Shown in pieces: positions 1-13,975 of a DNA stretch of 64,000 bases. A program made the translations under genes and the position numbers. Under the pieces are notes generated by a model. That model searched no databases and was not told where the DNA came from. It was given only the letters and a program-made list of their open reading frames with translations. How positions within the stretch are numbered: the stretch's first letter is position 1; every line of letters starts with the position of its first letter. The DNA comes from Cristatella mucedo (taxonomy: Eukaryota; Bryozoa; Phylactolaemata; Cristatellidae), in the NCBI GenBank assembly GCA_009760855.2, contig WPIO01000052.1, positions 803,501-867,500 of the forward strand. Reading direction: 5' to 3'.

Positions 1-837
1 AAGCAGAGCTTCGCGGCGAGTAGATTACGCAGCTTTCGCCAAGGATATTAGGCATTAGCCAATGGCAAGCGGATAGGTGGCGTGAACCGAATTTCTAGCA
101 ACTGGAGTGCTGAGGCATGAGCGCATACAGACGACGGAAATGGCCGCTAACTTTCGCAACATTACAGTGCTAAGCAGCGGTCTAGGTGAATGTCGGAGAG
201 AGAAGCATTCAGCTGGCACGTGGTTCGTTCGAGAGGTGCGGCTGTCTCCTGGGGAACCGGCGCCGGATGCCGTACCTCGAGAGCCAAACCGGCGCCGTAT
301 CGCGCCGAAACAAGTCCGAAGTCTGAGCCGTCGGGCGCCGAACGAGGAATGAACCACTTCCGACCCCGGATTGCGAGCGGGTACTGAGGCACCGACGCAC
401 GCCTATGGGCTCTTGAGCGCATTCGTCTGTGAGGGCGGAGTTGCCCGTGGCTAGCCGCGTACGCCAAGTTCCGGCTCGACAGGCGACACGTTTTTTGTCG
501 AAAGTCAGAGCGAGCGATACGCAATCCGGCAGCCGAACTGTGAGCAGCAATCGCGACGAGGAGACGAGGCGAATACAGAGGGCTGAGCTCTCTATAATAC
601 AGCAGCTGAGCTCTCGAGCGCGCTCGCTGAGCCTCGCACGAGCAGAATGTGAACAAGAACACGCCATCCTCCTCGCATCCCAACAATCGCGTGTGCCGCG
701 CTCGAATCCCGGCACATGCGTCCCGGCGCTCGAATCTCAGCGCTCCCGCATCCTGACAGCTGCTTGCAGGTGGGGGCAATATTAGCAAGCCGACGGGGTC
801 GCGCCTACCATCTAGCGAGATTCAGACAGGTGTGGCT
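1..837. other. Unassigned GC-rich stretch, no gene seen
   Basis: Open frames on both strands here are short, overlap one another and resemble no family I recognise. The stretch is moderately CpG-rich and ends at a long (CT)n array. Nothing else is visible. Confidence 0.5.
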
Positions 838-1215
<378 letters not shown>

Positions 1216-2242
1216 CATTCAACGGTGTACGGCACGCGGCACATAAATCTCCAAAGACTCACTCGCGCGTCGCTAAGGCGGTTGTAGCGCGGTTCGGCAT
1301 TCTGAAGCGGCCCGCGAGATCGCGCAGTCGCGAGAGCAATCCCGATAGCCGATGCCGATGTAGGCGCAGCAATGCAGGCGACTGCTGCAGCGCCCCGAAG
1401 CCGCGAACCAACCGGTCATCTTCGGCAGCCCCTACGCGAAGCGGCTCGAGGCCTCGCTAGACAGCGCCACCCAGCTTACCGACGCTCTCTGCTGCGATCG
1501 CGTCTCCTACGATAATCAGCATCAGGACGACAGCGCGTCGCCGATACATGCTGGCTCCGGTCCTTCTCTTGGCGCTTAGTCCTATCACGAGTCTAGCCGC
1601 CCGCGAGTCGGGCTCGCCCGGCTGCTCAAGCGTGGCGGCCGGGATGCATCGGAAGGCCGCTGCGGCGGCAGCGATCAATTTCCAGGCGACGACCGGGCGG
1701 CAGTGTAGCGGTCGCTGAAGGTCGGCGGCAGCAGCGTCAGTGGCGGCGGCGGCTGGCGTGTTTCGCCGGCAGCCTCGCACTCTCGGCTAGCCCAATGGAA
1801 TGCTTTATCCTCGAGCCGGCAGGGTCTGTGACTCGGCGACCCCACGATCCCTCGTAAGGCCGCCCGCCCACCCCCAGCAGCGACCTCCCTCTTGGTGGTT
1901 TGCTGCCTGCCTTCACGGCCGGCCTCGAGGGCGTAGTGGAGAGGACTCCGAGCGGTGAGCGGCCGCCGGCTGCATGCTCGCCTGGGGTGGCAGCAGGGGC
2001 TGATAACTTCGCGGCAAGTTGTAGGGAAGTTAAGCATACAAACGCTGCCGTCGCGTGCTGCTGATACGAGCGCGTGCGCCTGCTGCCCCGCCCTCAGCCG
2101 TAGTGAAAATGGAACTATTGGCTCGGCGCCTCTCCACGAAAGCAGCGAGTCCTGACGGGGGAGTGGCGGGGGGGGGGGGCTTGCGTGACTGGTTGCTGCG
2201 ACGACTGCCAGGACAGGAGTGTTCGCCGGCTGCCGATAAATA
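1216..2242. other. GC- and CpG-rich stretch, possible promoter region
   Basis: The stretch between the (CT)n array and the first SINE is rich in CpG and CCG/GCC triplets. It contains the candidate signal-peptide exon at 1480-1549. No other convincing exon is visible. A promoter-associated island for a minus-strand gene leaving the window to the left is possible. Confidence 0.3.
1480..1549 (-). CDS. Candidate first coding exon encoding a signal peptide
   Basis: Minus strand: an ATG at 1549 with A at -3 opens a frame beginning MYRRRAVVLMLIIVGDAIAA, a short basic start followed by a hydrophobic core like a signal peptide. At 1479 the frame meets GTAAGC, a good 5' splice donor, leaving phase 1. 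The layout is like that of the Kazal gene's first exon in this window. Any later exons would lie left of position 1 and cannot be checked. Read straight through, the frame continues only eight more residues (to a TAG at 1457-1459). This is an inference from a short sequence; chance hydrophobic frames of this size do occur. Confidence 0.3.
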
Positions 2243-2405
2243 GCGAGCTGGTTTGGTCCTCTGGTTAAGGTGCTCGCCCCGTTTAAGGTCTGGCCGAGGT
2301 CGTGGGCTCGAGCCGTCGTCGTACGTGAAGCCTCAGAATGGAGATTCAGTTCTCTTAGGGCGCCATACAAATGAATCGTATTACTATTATTATTATTATT
2401 ATTAT
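2243..2405 (+). mobile_element. SINE-A copy (tRNA-Leu/Ser-derived head, L2-B-like tail)
   Basis: The head contains 'tctggttaaggtgctcgccc', resembling the A-box region of class II (Leu/Ser) tRNAs. A B-box-like 'gtgggctcgagcc' follows about 40 bp later. The tail reads 'gattcagttctcttagggcg', then 'ccatacaaatgaatcg', then (ATT)n. The tail matches the 3' end of the L2-B LINE copies in this window. Confidence 0.8.
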
Positions 2406-3215
2406 AAACGGCTGGCTCGGTTGGAAGGCAACGAGCGACGACCCATAGACGGGTCCGCGTACGTTGTAACTGAGGGGGGAGTGGATCGTCAGACCTGACT
2501 GAAAATTAGGCTAAGAGGAACCGGCTGCTCCTACCAGGGAGGGGAAAGGCGCCAGGAAAGGTGCAAAGGAGGCACGGTGCAACGGAGGCAAGGGGGTGGT
2601 GCCCAGGGAAGATGCCCGGGTAGGGAATGGATGCCCGACAGCCACTGACCGCGTTTTGCTCGGGATTTGCCCGGGATTTGCCCGGATGCCACACCGAGCC
2701 TGAACCGAGCCTGAAGCCTGCAGAGCTCCATAGCGAAGCAGTCGCCCACCCGCTCGACCGAGTGGGTTTACAGCCTCAGTGCGTCGAAGACCGCTAACCT
2801 GGAATAATACATTCGATGTAGCATCCTGAGAGAAATCAATCTCTTTCGATGCAATTTGAATTTTTTGCAAGGAAGTACGATCCCATGCATGGAGGCGGTT
2901 TCAGAATGGGTGGCAAGTTCTTCTCCACTGCGAGCGAGAAAGATGAAGGCGCCTTCTAGTATGTACGTCTCTAGCACACACGCGACCAAGGGCGTTGGAG
3001 CCGAGCTCGACATGCCCGCAGATAGCACCGCGGCTAAACCTTCGCCAAACTCTTTTCAAAATTCAACTGTCCGTCACCCTTGAGCTATCGCTTTATTGCG
3101 AAATGAGCGACAAAAATGGCGCGTCTTGTTCCTGTGATTTGAGCAGGCCATCTTGGCGAGTGGAAGCGTTCGTCAGATTTTCGCCCTCCTCGAAGCGAAA
3201 TCGACCGTGGAGACA

Positions 3216-3239
3216 CAGCAGCAGCAGCAGCAGCAGCAG
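3216..3239 (+). repeat. (CAG)8 trinucleotide repeat
   Basis: Eight CAG units. It is open in all frames as short Gln, Ser or Ala runs, but lies in no recognised gene. Confidence 0.95.
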
Positions 3240-3347
3240 CGCCGGTTGACAGCTCTGCCCCCTTGGACGCTCGCTGTCTTCGCTCCGGGGACTCCGGGAC
3301 TCCAGGAGGGCGATAGCAAGGAGCTCACGGCGCTCGAGACGTCCAGG

Positions 3348-3393
3348 CATTCGCCTGTGCCTGCACATTCGCCTGCGCCTGCACATTCGCCTG
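3348..3393 (+). repeat. 18-bp tandem repeat, about three units
   Basis: 'cattcgcctg' recurs at 3348, 3366 and 3384, joined by 'tgcctgca' or 'cgcctgca', which gives an exact 18-bp period. Confidence 0.9.
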
Positions 3394-3735
3394 CAGGGTA
3401 TTTGCAACAGCGGCGGCCGCTTGCAGCCTCTCCGAGAAAATGGTGCCGACACTCATATTTCAGTCGTCGCTAGATAGTAATGGAACAAGTCAATGTTTGA
3501 ATTCCTTGTCAGCAGATCGAAGTCCTGGCCGCGTCACAGCCGCCTCGTGGATTTATTTACGGCGGCTGTAGATAAATGCGGCTCTAATCTGATCATGCGA
3601 CTCATCTGCCTACATTGCACCAACATTGCTGTTGAGTCACGTAATGTACGCTCCCTCCAATCATTGATAAGAGTTTTTTCTGACTGTCATTAGTGCGGTA
3701 CGTCCGATAGAGGAAGAGACGTTATTATTATTATT

Positions 3736-3870
3736 AAGAGACGGACAAAGAGACACAGAGAGAGAGAGAGACAGAGACAGACGGAGACGGGCAGACAGAG
3801 AGACCGACAGAGAGAGACAGAGACAGGGAAAGGCAGAGAAAGACAGAGACAGACAGACAGACAAACAGAC

Positions 3871-3955
<85 letters not shown>

Positions 3956-4011
3956 AAGAGACAGAGATAGAGACAGACAGAGAGTAAGAAAGATGTGACC
4001 AGAACTACGAG

Positions 4012-4050
<39 letters not shown>
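3736..4050. repeat. (GA)n / (GACA)n purine-rich array
   Basis: GA dinucleotides mixed with GACA and CAGA units. The purest GA block is about 3880-3950. Confidence 0.95.
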
Positions 4051-4051
<1 letters not shown>

Positions 4052-5459
4052 CTTAGCTGACGCACCTGTGTCTCCTGCGACTGACGGGGTGGCTAGGACC
4101 AGTCAGCTAGCTAAGTTCGCGAATGCAGTCTCCTTTCGCGAGTTTCGAGAACGAATACGTCATGACGATGATCAAATATGCCGCCGTAGCAAACTGAGCT
4201 CAGCTAACTCGCACGCCAATGGCATACTAGCTAGTCATCTAAGCATGACTCAAGTCTACCGACAAGCCGCTCGGGCTGGAAGCATCGGCCCCTACCGAAA
4301 CCTTGCCAGAAGGAGCGTGCTGCTCGACTCTTCCGGCTAGCTGTTCAAGATTTTAAAATAAAATCGGTTTCTCGCCTCAATTTGCAGAAGAAGAGGCACT
4401 ACGCCGACGGTATAGCCTGGTGACCGGACATGGACGTAGCAACCTCCAGGTTTCCTACACCGTGTGCTTCGCGTGTATTGCAGACATAAGTAGAAACGAA
4501 TGCCGATAGAAAGCGAAAGTTCAACCGCCAACAGGATTCTAACCACAGACCTCTTGGGACAGAGCTGGTCACCCTAACTGTTTCGGCAGTGAGTATCCTT
4601 GGCTACATGACAACGGTATCTGGCGAGACATTTCAATGTATAGAGAGTTGGGTTCAAATACTGCACACTAGTTTCACTATTCAAGATAGTATCGACGATT
4701 ATCAGAAAACCAACGACAGTGTGTATGCAGCACTTCATGATTTCTAAAGCTTGAAAGCAAAATGACTGTTAACAAGTACTATACTGTCCGTTTTTTAGCA
4801 CTATGAGAACTTGATCGCTATCCAGGCGCATTAGAACTCACTGCAAGAGTATCAATAGCTTGCCACGGCATGCACGGCAGTTGAGGTATGCAGCAACCGA
4901 GGTGAACGAGAGTTCAGCAGGCAATTAACGGCTGGCGATACTATTAACAGGAGAGGCCCACGCTTGTGTGTGCTCACGCACTCTGACTGACAGCTCTTAG
5001 GTGGAACTTGGTCTCAGTCGTGAGTTCAGCGGACCTGCAGGCACGGATTACAATCATGCATTCATACAAGCTCCATCCATTCCACGTCCATTGCAAGTAC
5101 TACCCGAGTACGCGATACAAAACTGTAGGGAGCACGAGGCGGGACAACGAGCAGCACCATCTGTAGCCGCCCTGTATCGGGTGCAGCGTGAAGAAGCTCA
5201 CAGGAAAGCGTGGCTTCGAGCTAGCGAGCTTTTAAAGCAGGAAGAAGGCTACTCGGATTGGGTTCATTACGATTGAATGAACTAAGAGGCTGCGGGGCCA
5301 CGGCCACGGACAAAACACCGATGCATCGAAGCCGCGAAGCTGCAGAAACAGCCTACGAACTGCTCAGCTTGGTGCAACAAGAGGTATTGCCTCGGCGGAT
5401 GGGCTCAGACGTTGGCGACGGCACACATCTTCTCAGAGGCCAGCGGCTAAGTTGGTAGA
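4051..5459. other. No gene recognised; possible old tRNA-like SINE remnant
   Basis: No known protein family is seen. On the minus strand near 4510-4590 there is a B-box-like 'gtggttagaatcctg', about 30 bp after 'gttagggtgacc'. This could be the head of a further, decayed tRNA-derived SINE, but one copy is not enough to tell. Confidence 0.35.
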
Positions 5460-6180
5460 TACTTAAACTTTGAAAGCTTGATTAAGAAGACAGCCTCCAC
5501 AGCTAGCGATCCCGACCAATCCCTGCCTATGAATAACGATCGTCTACCATGGTTATTTGCTAAAAAAAAAAACAATGTAACTAGCTCCCTGATTCTGTCT
5601 AGGCTGGACTATTGCAATTCTGTTTTGGCTGGGCTAATGAAAAAAGCGGTAAGGCCTTTGCAGCTGGTGATAAATATGGCTGCAATGCTAGCCATAGCAT
5701 GCATCTCCTTTGCTGAAGGAGCTGTGATGGCTCCGGCTGAATTAACGCAAGCAGAGCGAAATTCTTACCCCGACCTCACGGCCTGCCGTGGCTTGGCTCC
5801 TTCATACCTGTCTTTACTACTGCACCAGTTTCAGCCTCCTCGGACCCTGAGGTCATCCATTGAAAGTAAATTAGCTGCTTCATTCTTACGCTAAAAGACC
5901 TTTTGCGACAGAATGTTTTACTCTGCAGGTCCTGGACTGTGGAACACACTTCCATAATTATTATGCTGTGACATCTACTCTCCTTGTGCCGATTGTGGCA
6001 CATCCTTTCTAGCCACCCTAAGCTGCTCCTTCAACTGCCCTAGCGACTCAGCGATGATTCTCCCTTTTTCTTAGCCGCTCATGCTTTGAGGGAGCTACAC
6101 AAAACTGTCCTTCGCAGCGCCCACTTGGCCTGTGTGGCTTTATACAGTCACAGACAGAGATAGACAACATTACATTGAGA
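5460..6180 (+). mobile_element. L2-A LINE 3' fragment (C-terminal reverse-transcriptase region plus tail)
   Basis: Frame fragments read SRLDYCNSVLAGLMKKAVRP, then RGLAPSYLSLLLHQFQPPRT. These are hallmarks of the region after the RT domain in L2/CR1 LINEs (typically SRLDYCNSLLAGLP and LAPSYLxELL). Frameshifts break it, so it is dead. The 3' end at 6130-6175 has a decayed copy of the L2-A tail with ACATT units. The 5' part of the element is missing, as is usual for LINE insertions. Confidence 0.85.
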
Positions 6181-6761
6181 ATTAGGCCTACGCCGGTAAA
6201 ACGCTGAGGGTATTTTAGCTCCCTTTCTCGCCCTACGTGCTGCAGCCGACCGCAGATTCAGTGTCTGCTAGAGCGTCTCGCGTCAGAGCAGAGATGCACG
6301 TGCATTTAGGCCGACCAATCAGGCTCGTCACTTCTTGCGAACTAGCTCCTCGTGCGAAATCTCGGTTAAAGCGCCTCGTTGGCCTTTGTGTGCAGCAAAG
6401 ATTATCGTAATGCGATCATAGCTTGATGCAAGCGACGCCCTCCCGACTCACTTTTCTAGGAATATGATGCGCTGATGCGACAGATGACAGCCACAAGCCG
6501 GTATCGCCAGCACTAACATTGGAATGTAGTCCGACAAATACCAGGTTCATTTTCGAAGCTCTGGCTGAGCCCATCAGTACAGACGGCGACTGCGTCGTCG
6601 CTCGCGTGCGAATTAAATCTATTGCAGTCGAGAAAAGAGCAGGTGACTTGCATCAGGGTTGGTGGCCAGCTTGAGCTTCCACCTACGGGAGTCGGTGGAG
6701 AAATGCTATCCAGCGCCCACGAGCCTGCAAAGCCAACTACTACAGTGCGTCTCATGTAATA
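6181..6761. other. Nothing recognised
   Basis: Short frames only; no repeat or gene family is recognised between the L2-A fragment and the SINE-A copy. Confidence 0.4.
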
Positions 6762-6940
6762 TAATATGGTTCATTTGTATAGCGCCGCAAGAGAACTTAA
6801 TCTCTATTCAAGCGCTTCACATATGCCTCGGGGGCTCGAGCCCACGACCCCCCAGCCACACCTTGGTCGGATCGAGCACCTTAACCGCTGGACCAAACCA
6901 GCTCGGCGCGGCAGAGACGTCTAAAACTTGTGACCAGCCA
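6762..6940 (-). mobile_element. SINE-A copy, minus strand
   Basis: On the minus strand, 'gagctggtttggtccagcgg' and 'ttaaggtgctcgatccgac' form the tRNA-like head, and 'gtgggctcgagcc' is the B box. The tail reads 'gaatagagattaagttctct', then 'tgcggcgctatacaaatgaa'. This is one of the cleaner copies. Confidence 0.85.
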
Positions 6941-6944
6941 GTAG

Positions 6945-7097
6945 GAGCTTCGTGCGATGCATGTAGGACGTAAGACGCTGGACGTTCGCGATCCAGGTCG
7001 TAGGTTCAAATCCTGCACTAGGCAAATCTCCATCGTTTACTTCAAGCCGATTGCTAGCCGCTAAGGCTCTTCTGCTGCTATATAAATGAGGCTGTTG
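6945..7097 (+). mobile_element. SINE-B copy, plus strand
   Basis: B-box-like 'gtaggttcaaatcctgc' is followed by 'ctaaggctcttctgctgcta' and 'tataaatgaggctgttgaat', the SINE-B 3' tail. The head is diverged. It lies in opposite orientation next to a SINE-A copy. Confidence 0.7.
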
Positions 7098-7399
7098 AAT
7101 TGATTAACATTTACTTTCCCTTACGAGAGCCAGCAAACAAACAAGGAGCTATCATGCAGGCGAAGCCACGATCCGCCAAGCATGCCCAGCGGTGGAGCCG
7201 GCATGTCTGACCCCAAATGTCGGGGCTCCATGTCGAACTCCCATAGCGGCCAACAGCCGAACCTCCTCAAACCTAAAGCCCGTCCATCCTAGGCAGCTGA
7301 CTCAAGCTTAGTACAAGTAGGCTCTCCTCCGAAATATCACTGCCCTACTTCGTGGTTGCAACGCTCCTCTATAGTCTACTCACGGCTGTGCTAGCTGGC

Positions 7400-8150
7400 T
7401 AAAGGTTTTAATAGCTCCTCCGATGCTGTCTAGACCGGACTACAGTTGCTCGGTGTTAGCTGGGCTACCAAAAAAAGTCACTTAGCCTCTACGGCTGGTC
7501 ATGAATACAGCTGAACGGTAGTTTAAAAATCAAAAAAAAACATTTGGCCACGGCTTCTTTGCTGAAAGAGCTGGCAATTTCCAGCTGATCACCATAGATA
7601 TAGCAAAAACCGTATACCCATTACCCATAAAGGCCCCTCCCCAATTGATTGACTCCTTCATTCCTAGCTGAACTGTTGCACTAGTTTGAAATTTTCAGGC
7701 TTCTCGTGCCGTAAGGTCCTCCAATGTCAATGTTCTGCGGGTCCTACCGTGTAGAACTTGGAGGAAGTCAAGGTACTCGCTTTGGATGACTGAGATCAAA
7801 GTGAATGCATTTGATGACTGAGGTTGTGGGTTCGAGCCCTCAAGAACTGGCATATGCGAAGCGCCCAGATAGAGATGTGGTTGCTTTAGGGTGCTGTAAA
7901 CATCAATTGTATGTGAAACTTTCGCAATTCTCCCAAAACTCGCAAAGACTTCTCTCCCGCTGCCGACTTCTGGCACTTTCCGTCTAACCATTCTGCAATG
8001 CTACATCCTTGTTACTAAATTTCTTGGCTACCGTTGGGGAACAGACAGCCGATCATGCTTTGAGTGTGCTATAGAAAGCTCCCCAGAGTAACACTCGCTT
8101 GGTCTTTGTGGCCTTTTAAAGTTGCAGAAAGAGATATGTTGAAAGACAGA
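7400..8150 (+). mobile_element. Decayed L2-A LINE 3' fragment, split by a SINE-A insertion
   Basis: Frames with many stops still read like SRPDYSCSVLAGLPKKVT, matching the L2 motif SRLDYCNSLLAGLPKK. A later piece recalls YLAEQLHQF. After an inserted SINE-A (7795-7910) the L2-A 3' tail resumes near 8095 with 'cacttggtctttgtggcctt' minor variants. The nesting shows that SINE-A was active after this LINE landed. Confidence 0.65.
7795..7910 (+). mobile_element. Decayed SINE-A copy nested in L2-A
   Basis: B-box 'gtgggttcgagccct' is followed by 'gcgaagcgcccagatagaga', then 'ttagggtgctgtaaacatca', the SINE-A tail layout. The A-box part is eroded. Confidence 0.65.
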
Positions 8151-9988
<1,838 letters not shown>

Positions 9989-10134
9989 TGGTGCTGTAAA
10001 CACGTGAGGCTGTCGAATAAACTACGCTACGTTAATGTGGATGTGAGTTTTTTATATTAAGGTGTGGGTTCTCTTTATTGCAAACTTGCTCTGCTACCGT
10101 CGGCAGCAGTTCCGTGTACCGAAGGAGCAACTAC

Positions 10135-10448
10135 ATCGGTCCTAGACTGTGGAACTCGCATCCACAATTCTTACGCAACGACAACTACTCTCCTACTGCG
10201 ACTATGGCACATCCTTTTCAGCGGTCCTGAGCTGTTACTTCTATGCTACTCACTACCTCAACTGCTCTCCTGACTCTGCTATGCTTCCCACTTTCTCTTT
10301 GTTGCGTGAGACGAAGTCTGTTGGCTACCGAATGCGTACCGAAAGCCACTTAGGCTGTGAGTTCGCTGTACAAAACTCTCCTGCTGCGTAACACCCACAT
10401 GGTCTTTATGACTTTGTGGAGTTACAGACGGAGATTACATTTCACGAA
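10135..10448 (+). mobile_element. L2-A LINE 3' end
   Basis: Starts with a frame reading GPRLWNS-like residues ('ggtcctagactgtggaactc'), the usual C-terminal motif of L2 proteins. It continues with 'acgcaacgacaactactctc' and ends with the L2-A tail 'gtggagttacagacggagat'. It is nearly identical over about 280 bp to the copy at 28612-28880, so both are fairly young. Confidence 0.8.
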
Positions 10449-11061
10449 TTGCGTGAGTGTAAGGTAGCGTGGCATCCGTGTAGCGCCTGGTTTTCGGCCC
10501 AAGGACTTCGATTCAGGAGCCACTACAGCACGCTTGTAGCAGTAGTTCGTGATGCGGCCAGGCTTTTTGGCTTGACCAAACTGCGACCACCACAGTCTGA
10601 AAGCAAGGTTGGCGTCTAGCAGCTGACACCCACACCATGCTCAGTGCCGAGAGACTGGGGATCCCCCGTCACACTTATGTACCTGGACAGGCTAAGTCAA
10701 ACTGCAGGATAACTAAAAATATATATTCAGCTGGATTACTAAGCTACGGTGAATAAAATGCTTCGTTGTCGGGATTTCACAAGGCGGTCACAGCCAGTCA
10801 GCGAAATGGGAGTGTGAGAATTGCTGCTATCGGAAGTCTGATCCCGAACTACTCAACATAGCGAAGAGGGAGTCAAGCCATGCTGCTATTGTGAGCTTCA
10901 GGAATTGCTCCTCGAAGCCTTGCATAGCCGTGAAAAGCAATGAAAGAATGTAGTGCGACTTTGCTCACTATTCCGAACGTCGCTTCTTATTCGGATATGT
11001 GCATGCAAATGCGAAACAATTTACAAAATGTTGCGGTTCTTGACTAATCGGTTGACCCCCC
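10449..11061. other. Nothing recognised
   Basis: No known gene family or repeat is identified here. Confidence 0.4.
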
Positions 11062-11220
<159 letters not shown>

Positions 11221-11585
11221 CTCTCTCATTTTCTCCCAATTCTTATCCTTCTTCATTGCAGTGTTACCAACGGCTGCGTATTTGAGTTGTTTCGCCGTCA
11301 AACATTGTGGAACCTTGAATAGACACTCAGCCTAGATACAACAGTAGTAGTACAGGACTCGCTACAGGCCTACACCAAACCGGAAACGTTAGAATGTTTA
11401 CAGCTGTAAGTAATTAGATCAAAGAAAAGAAACTTTTAAAAGCCACGTTTGCAAAACTAGGTTGAAACTAGCCAGCGAAGTAGATATGCGGAATGCTGGA
11501 GATGCTGTGCGATAAATGTGAATCTCACACTCTAGTATATGCGTCATTATGAAGCCACTAATAATAATTATTAATATTAATAATA

Positions 11586-11625
11586 ATTTACATTTAAAAA
11601 AGCTACAGCTTTTTTAAATGTAAAT
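11586..11625. repeat. Perfect inverted repeat, 19-bp arms, 2-bp spacer
   Basis: Arm 1 at 11586-11604 begins 'atttacatttaaaaaagct'. Arm 2 at 11607-11625 is its exact reverse complement, with 'ac' between them. It is flanked by AAT/ATT-rich sequence. It could form a hairpin or be a fragment of a fold-back element. Confidence 0.95.
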
Positions 11626-11659
11626 AAAATAGAGCTCCTCTGTAAAGCAGAATCTAAAA

Positions 11660-11757
11660 GAGAGAGAATCTAATCGCTATCCGTGAGCTGCGAATATACC
11701 GTATATATAGGGCTCCAACCGACGACCCTGTCAAAGGCGAGCGAGCTCTCATTACCC
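11660..11757 (-). mobile_element. Decayed SINE-A copy, minus strand
   Basis: 'agagaatctaatcgctatcc' then 'gggctccaaccgacgaccct' then 'cgagcgagctctcattacc' follows the order of a minus-strand SINE-A, with many substitutions. Confidence 0.5.
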
Positions 11758-11765
11758 AAATCTGT

Positions 11766-12484
11766 GCGAACAGACCAGGTTTTTCGACTTTGCATCGAGC
11801 ATTATTTGTTCCCGGTCACCGCAGGGTGTATGCAATGCACTGCAACGGTAGACGACATCTCGTCTGAGCTCCGAGGAGCGCCACGAAACTGCTGAGCCGA
11901 AGAACGGCGAGCGGGGGCAAGGCGACGCACAGCCTGCCAAATAGCATCGGTCCCTTCGGTCCGGTCCGGAAGACAGCGAGTCGTTGCTTTTAAAGGCTAC
12001 TCGGCCGTGGAAATCGTCCAAGCGCTTCGCTGGAGTCCATGTTTATGGGACACGTCATACAAGCTCGTCGTACAAGAACCGGATACTGAGGCGGCAGGTG
12101 ACAAATGCAATAGTAGAAGATTAAAGTTCACCGAGATTTGCACCTCGGAGGGCTACTTCCTACATCCCTAACGACCGACAGCAATTTTCCGTGAACAAGT
12201 GGGCCCGAATCGAACGGGGGGGGGGAAGAATAAGAGGAAGGCTGACCATGTATTTCGTTAGTGCTAGACGAAGTACTAAGACGTACAGTGCTTCCGTGGT
12301 GCAATCCAAGAAAAAAGAGGTATTGCGTCTTTTGTGGTTTTGGCATTGAACGCACACGTCCAAATTCAGGAGGAAACATCATAGGGACTCGTGCATTGTG
12401 GTGGTTCTCTAGAGGCCATTGAGATCTCCGAAACCTTCGCTCAAGCTTCTAGAGCAAAGTGACATCACGGTCGGCTAATTAACA
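11766..12484. other. Nothing recognised
   Basis: Short overlapping frames without known motifs. One poly-G run lies at about 12217-12225. Confidence 0.4.
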
Positions 12485-12600
12485 ACCTCATTTATATACC
12501 TGCAGAAAAGCCTTAGCGGCTATCACCGGCCTCAGGGAGGGGCCTATACAGGACTGTCTGCTGCATTCCTCGAACCCACGACCTGCCAAGGCTAAGAATA
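12485..12600 (-). mobile_element. SINE-B copy, minus strand, truncated
   Basis: Plus strand reads 'caacctcatttatatacctg', 'cagaaaagccttagcggcta' and 'tcaccggc', then 'tcctcgaacccacgacctgc': the SINE-B tail and B box in reverse. The head end is lost. Confidence 0.65.
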
Positions 12601-13079
12601 AAGGCAGTAGTGTGCCTTGCTCTCGTACATTCCTCGATTAATTAGTCATTTAACTTGACTCATTTTTCAGTAGCTAAAGAGATGACAACACAAACGGAGA
12701 ATTGTGATAGGCCAAGTCGGTAGCTGAGTTACTGGGCGGCTTCGAAATTACGTCGAGGCAAACTTCGATCACTATGCCGAAATAAAGAAACCACGGCGAT
12801 GCAGACGGAAGCTGCACGACTTGTGTACGACCCGGTTACAGTTTGGGCCGAGCTGCAATGCAACACGATCATTTATTGCTTGACATTTAGGTGAGGTCAA
12901 CGGAGTGCTTTTTTAATAGCAGTCACCCAGCCACGGCGGAAAAGGTCATCGAAGGAAAAGCTCGAGTTCATCGAAGCTCTATTCGTTTGGCAGTGATCCG
13001 ACTGTGAAGCCTGTGGAATGTGCGAGTCGGGATCGCAGCCTGTTTTGTCCGTCTGTCTCCTCCCTGTTTGTATCGGTTA
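12601..13079. other. Nothing recognised
   Basis: No gene family is seen between the SINE-B copy and the large (CT)n array. Confidence 0.4.
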
Positions 13080-13086
13080 GTCTCTC

Positions 13087-13156
<70 letters not shown>

Positions 13157-13467
13157 CACTCTCTGTCCCCTAGCTCTCTCTCCCTAGCTCTCGCTCTCTC
13201 TCTCCCCCTTCTCTTTCTCTCCTCCCTCTCTCTCGCTCCCTCTCTCTCCCTCGCTCTCTCTCTCTCTCTCCCTAGCTCTCTCTCCCCCTTCTCTTTCTCT
13301 CCTCTCTCTCCCCCTCGCTCTCTCTCTCCCTCACTCTCTCTCTCTCCCTCACTCTCTCTCTCCCTCGCTCTCTCTCTCCCTCGCTCTCTCTCTCCCTCGC
13401 TCTCTCTCTCTCCCTCGCTCTCTCTCTCTCCCTCGCTCTCTCTCTCTCTCTCCCTAGCTCTCTCTCT

Positions 13468-13512
<45 letters not shown>

Positions 13513-13781
13513 GCTCTCTCTCTCTCTCTCTCCCTCGCTCTCTCTCTCTCCCTCGCTCTCTCTCTCTCTCCCTCTCTCTCTCTCTCTCTCCCTCTCTCTC
13601 TCTCTCTCTCCCTCGCTCTCTCTCTCTCTCTCCCTTTTCTTTCTCTCCTCCCTCTCCCTCTCTCTCGCGCTCTCTCTCTCCCTCGCTCTCTCTCTCCCTC
13701 GCTCTCTCTCTCTCTCCCTCGCTCTCTCTCTCTCCCTCGCTCTCTCTCTCTCCCTTTTCTTTCCTCCCTCTCCCTCTCTCT

Positions 13782-13832
<51 letters not shown>

Positions 13833-13857
13833 GCTCTCTCTCTCCCTCGCTCTCTCT

Positions 13858-13930
<73 letters not shown>

Positions 13931-13932
13931 CT

Positions 13933-13971
<39 letters not shown>

Positions 13972-13975
13972 AGTC
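13080..13975. repeat. (CT)n array with periodic CCCTCG / CCCTAG variants, about 900 bp
   Basis: CT dinucleotides are broken every 14-24 bp by CCCTCG, and a few CCCTAG or CCCTTTTCTTT blocks recur (about 13207, 13287, 13631, 13751). This is not pure slippage: longer units have been copied in tandem. Confidence 0.95.

Larger units (their letters stand above)
2406..3735. other. No gene recognised; two small repeats
   Basis: No frame resembles a known family. Two small repeats lie inside: (CAG)8 at 3216-3239 and three copies of an 18-bp unit containing 'cattcgcctg' at 3348-3393. Confidence 0.5.
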
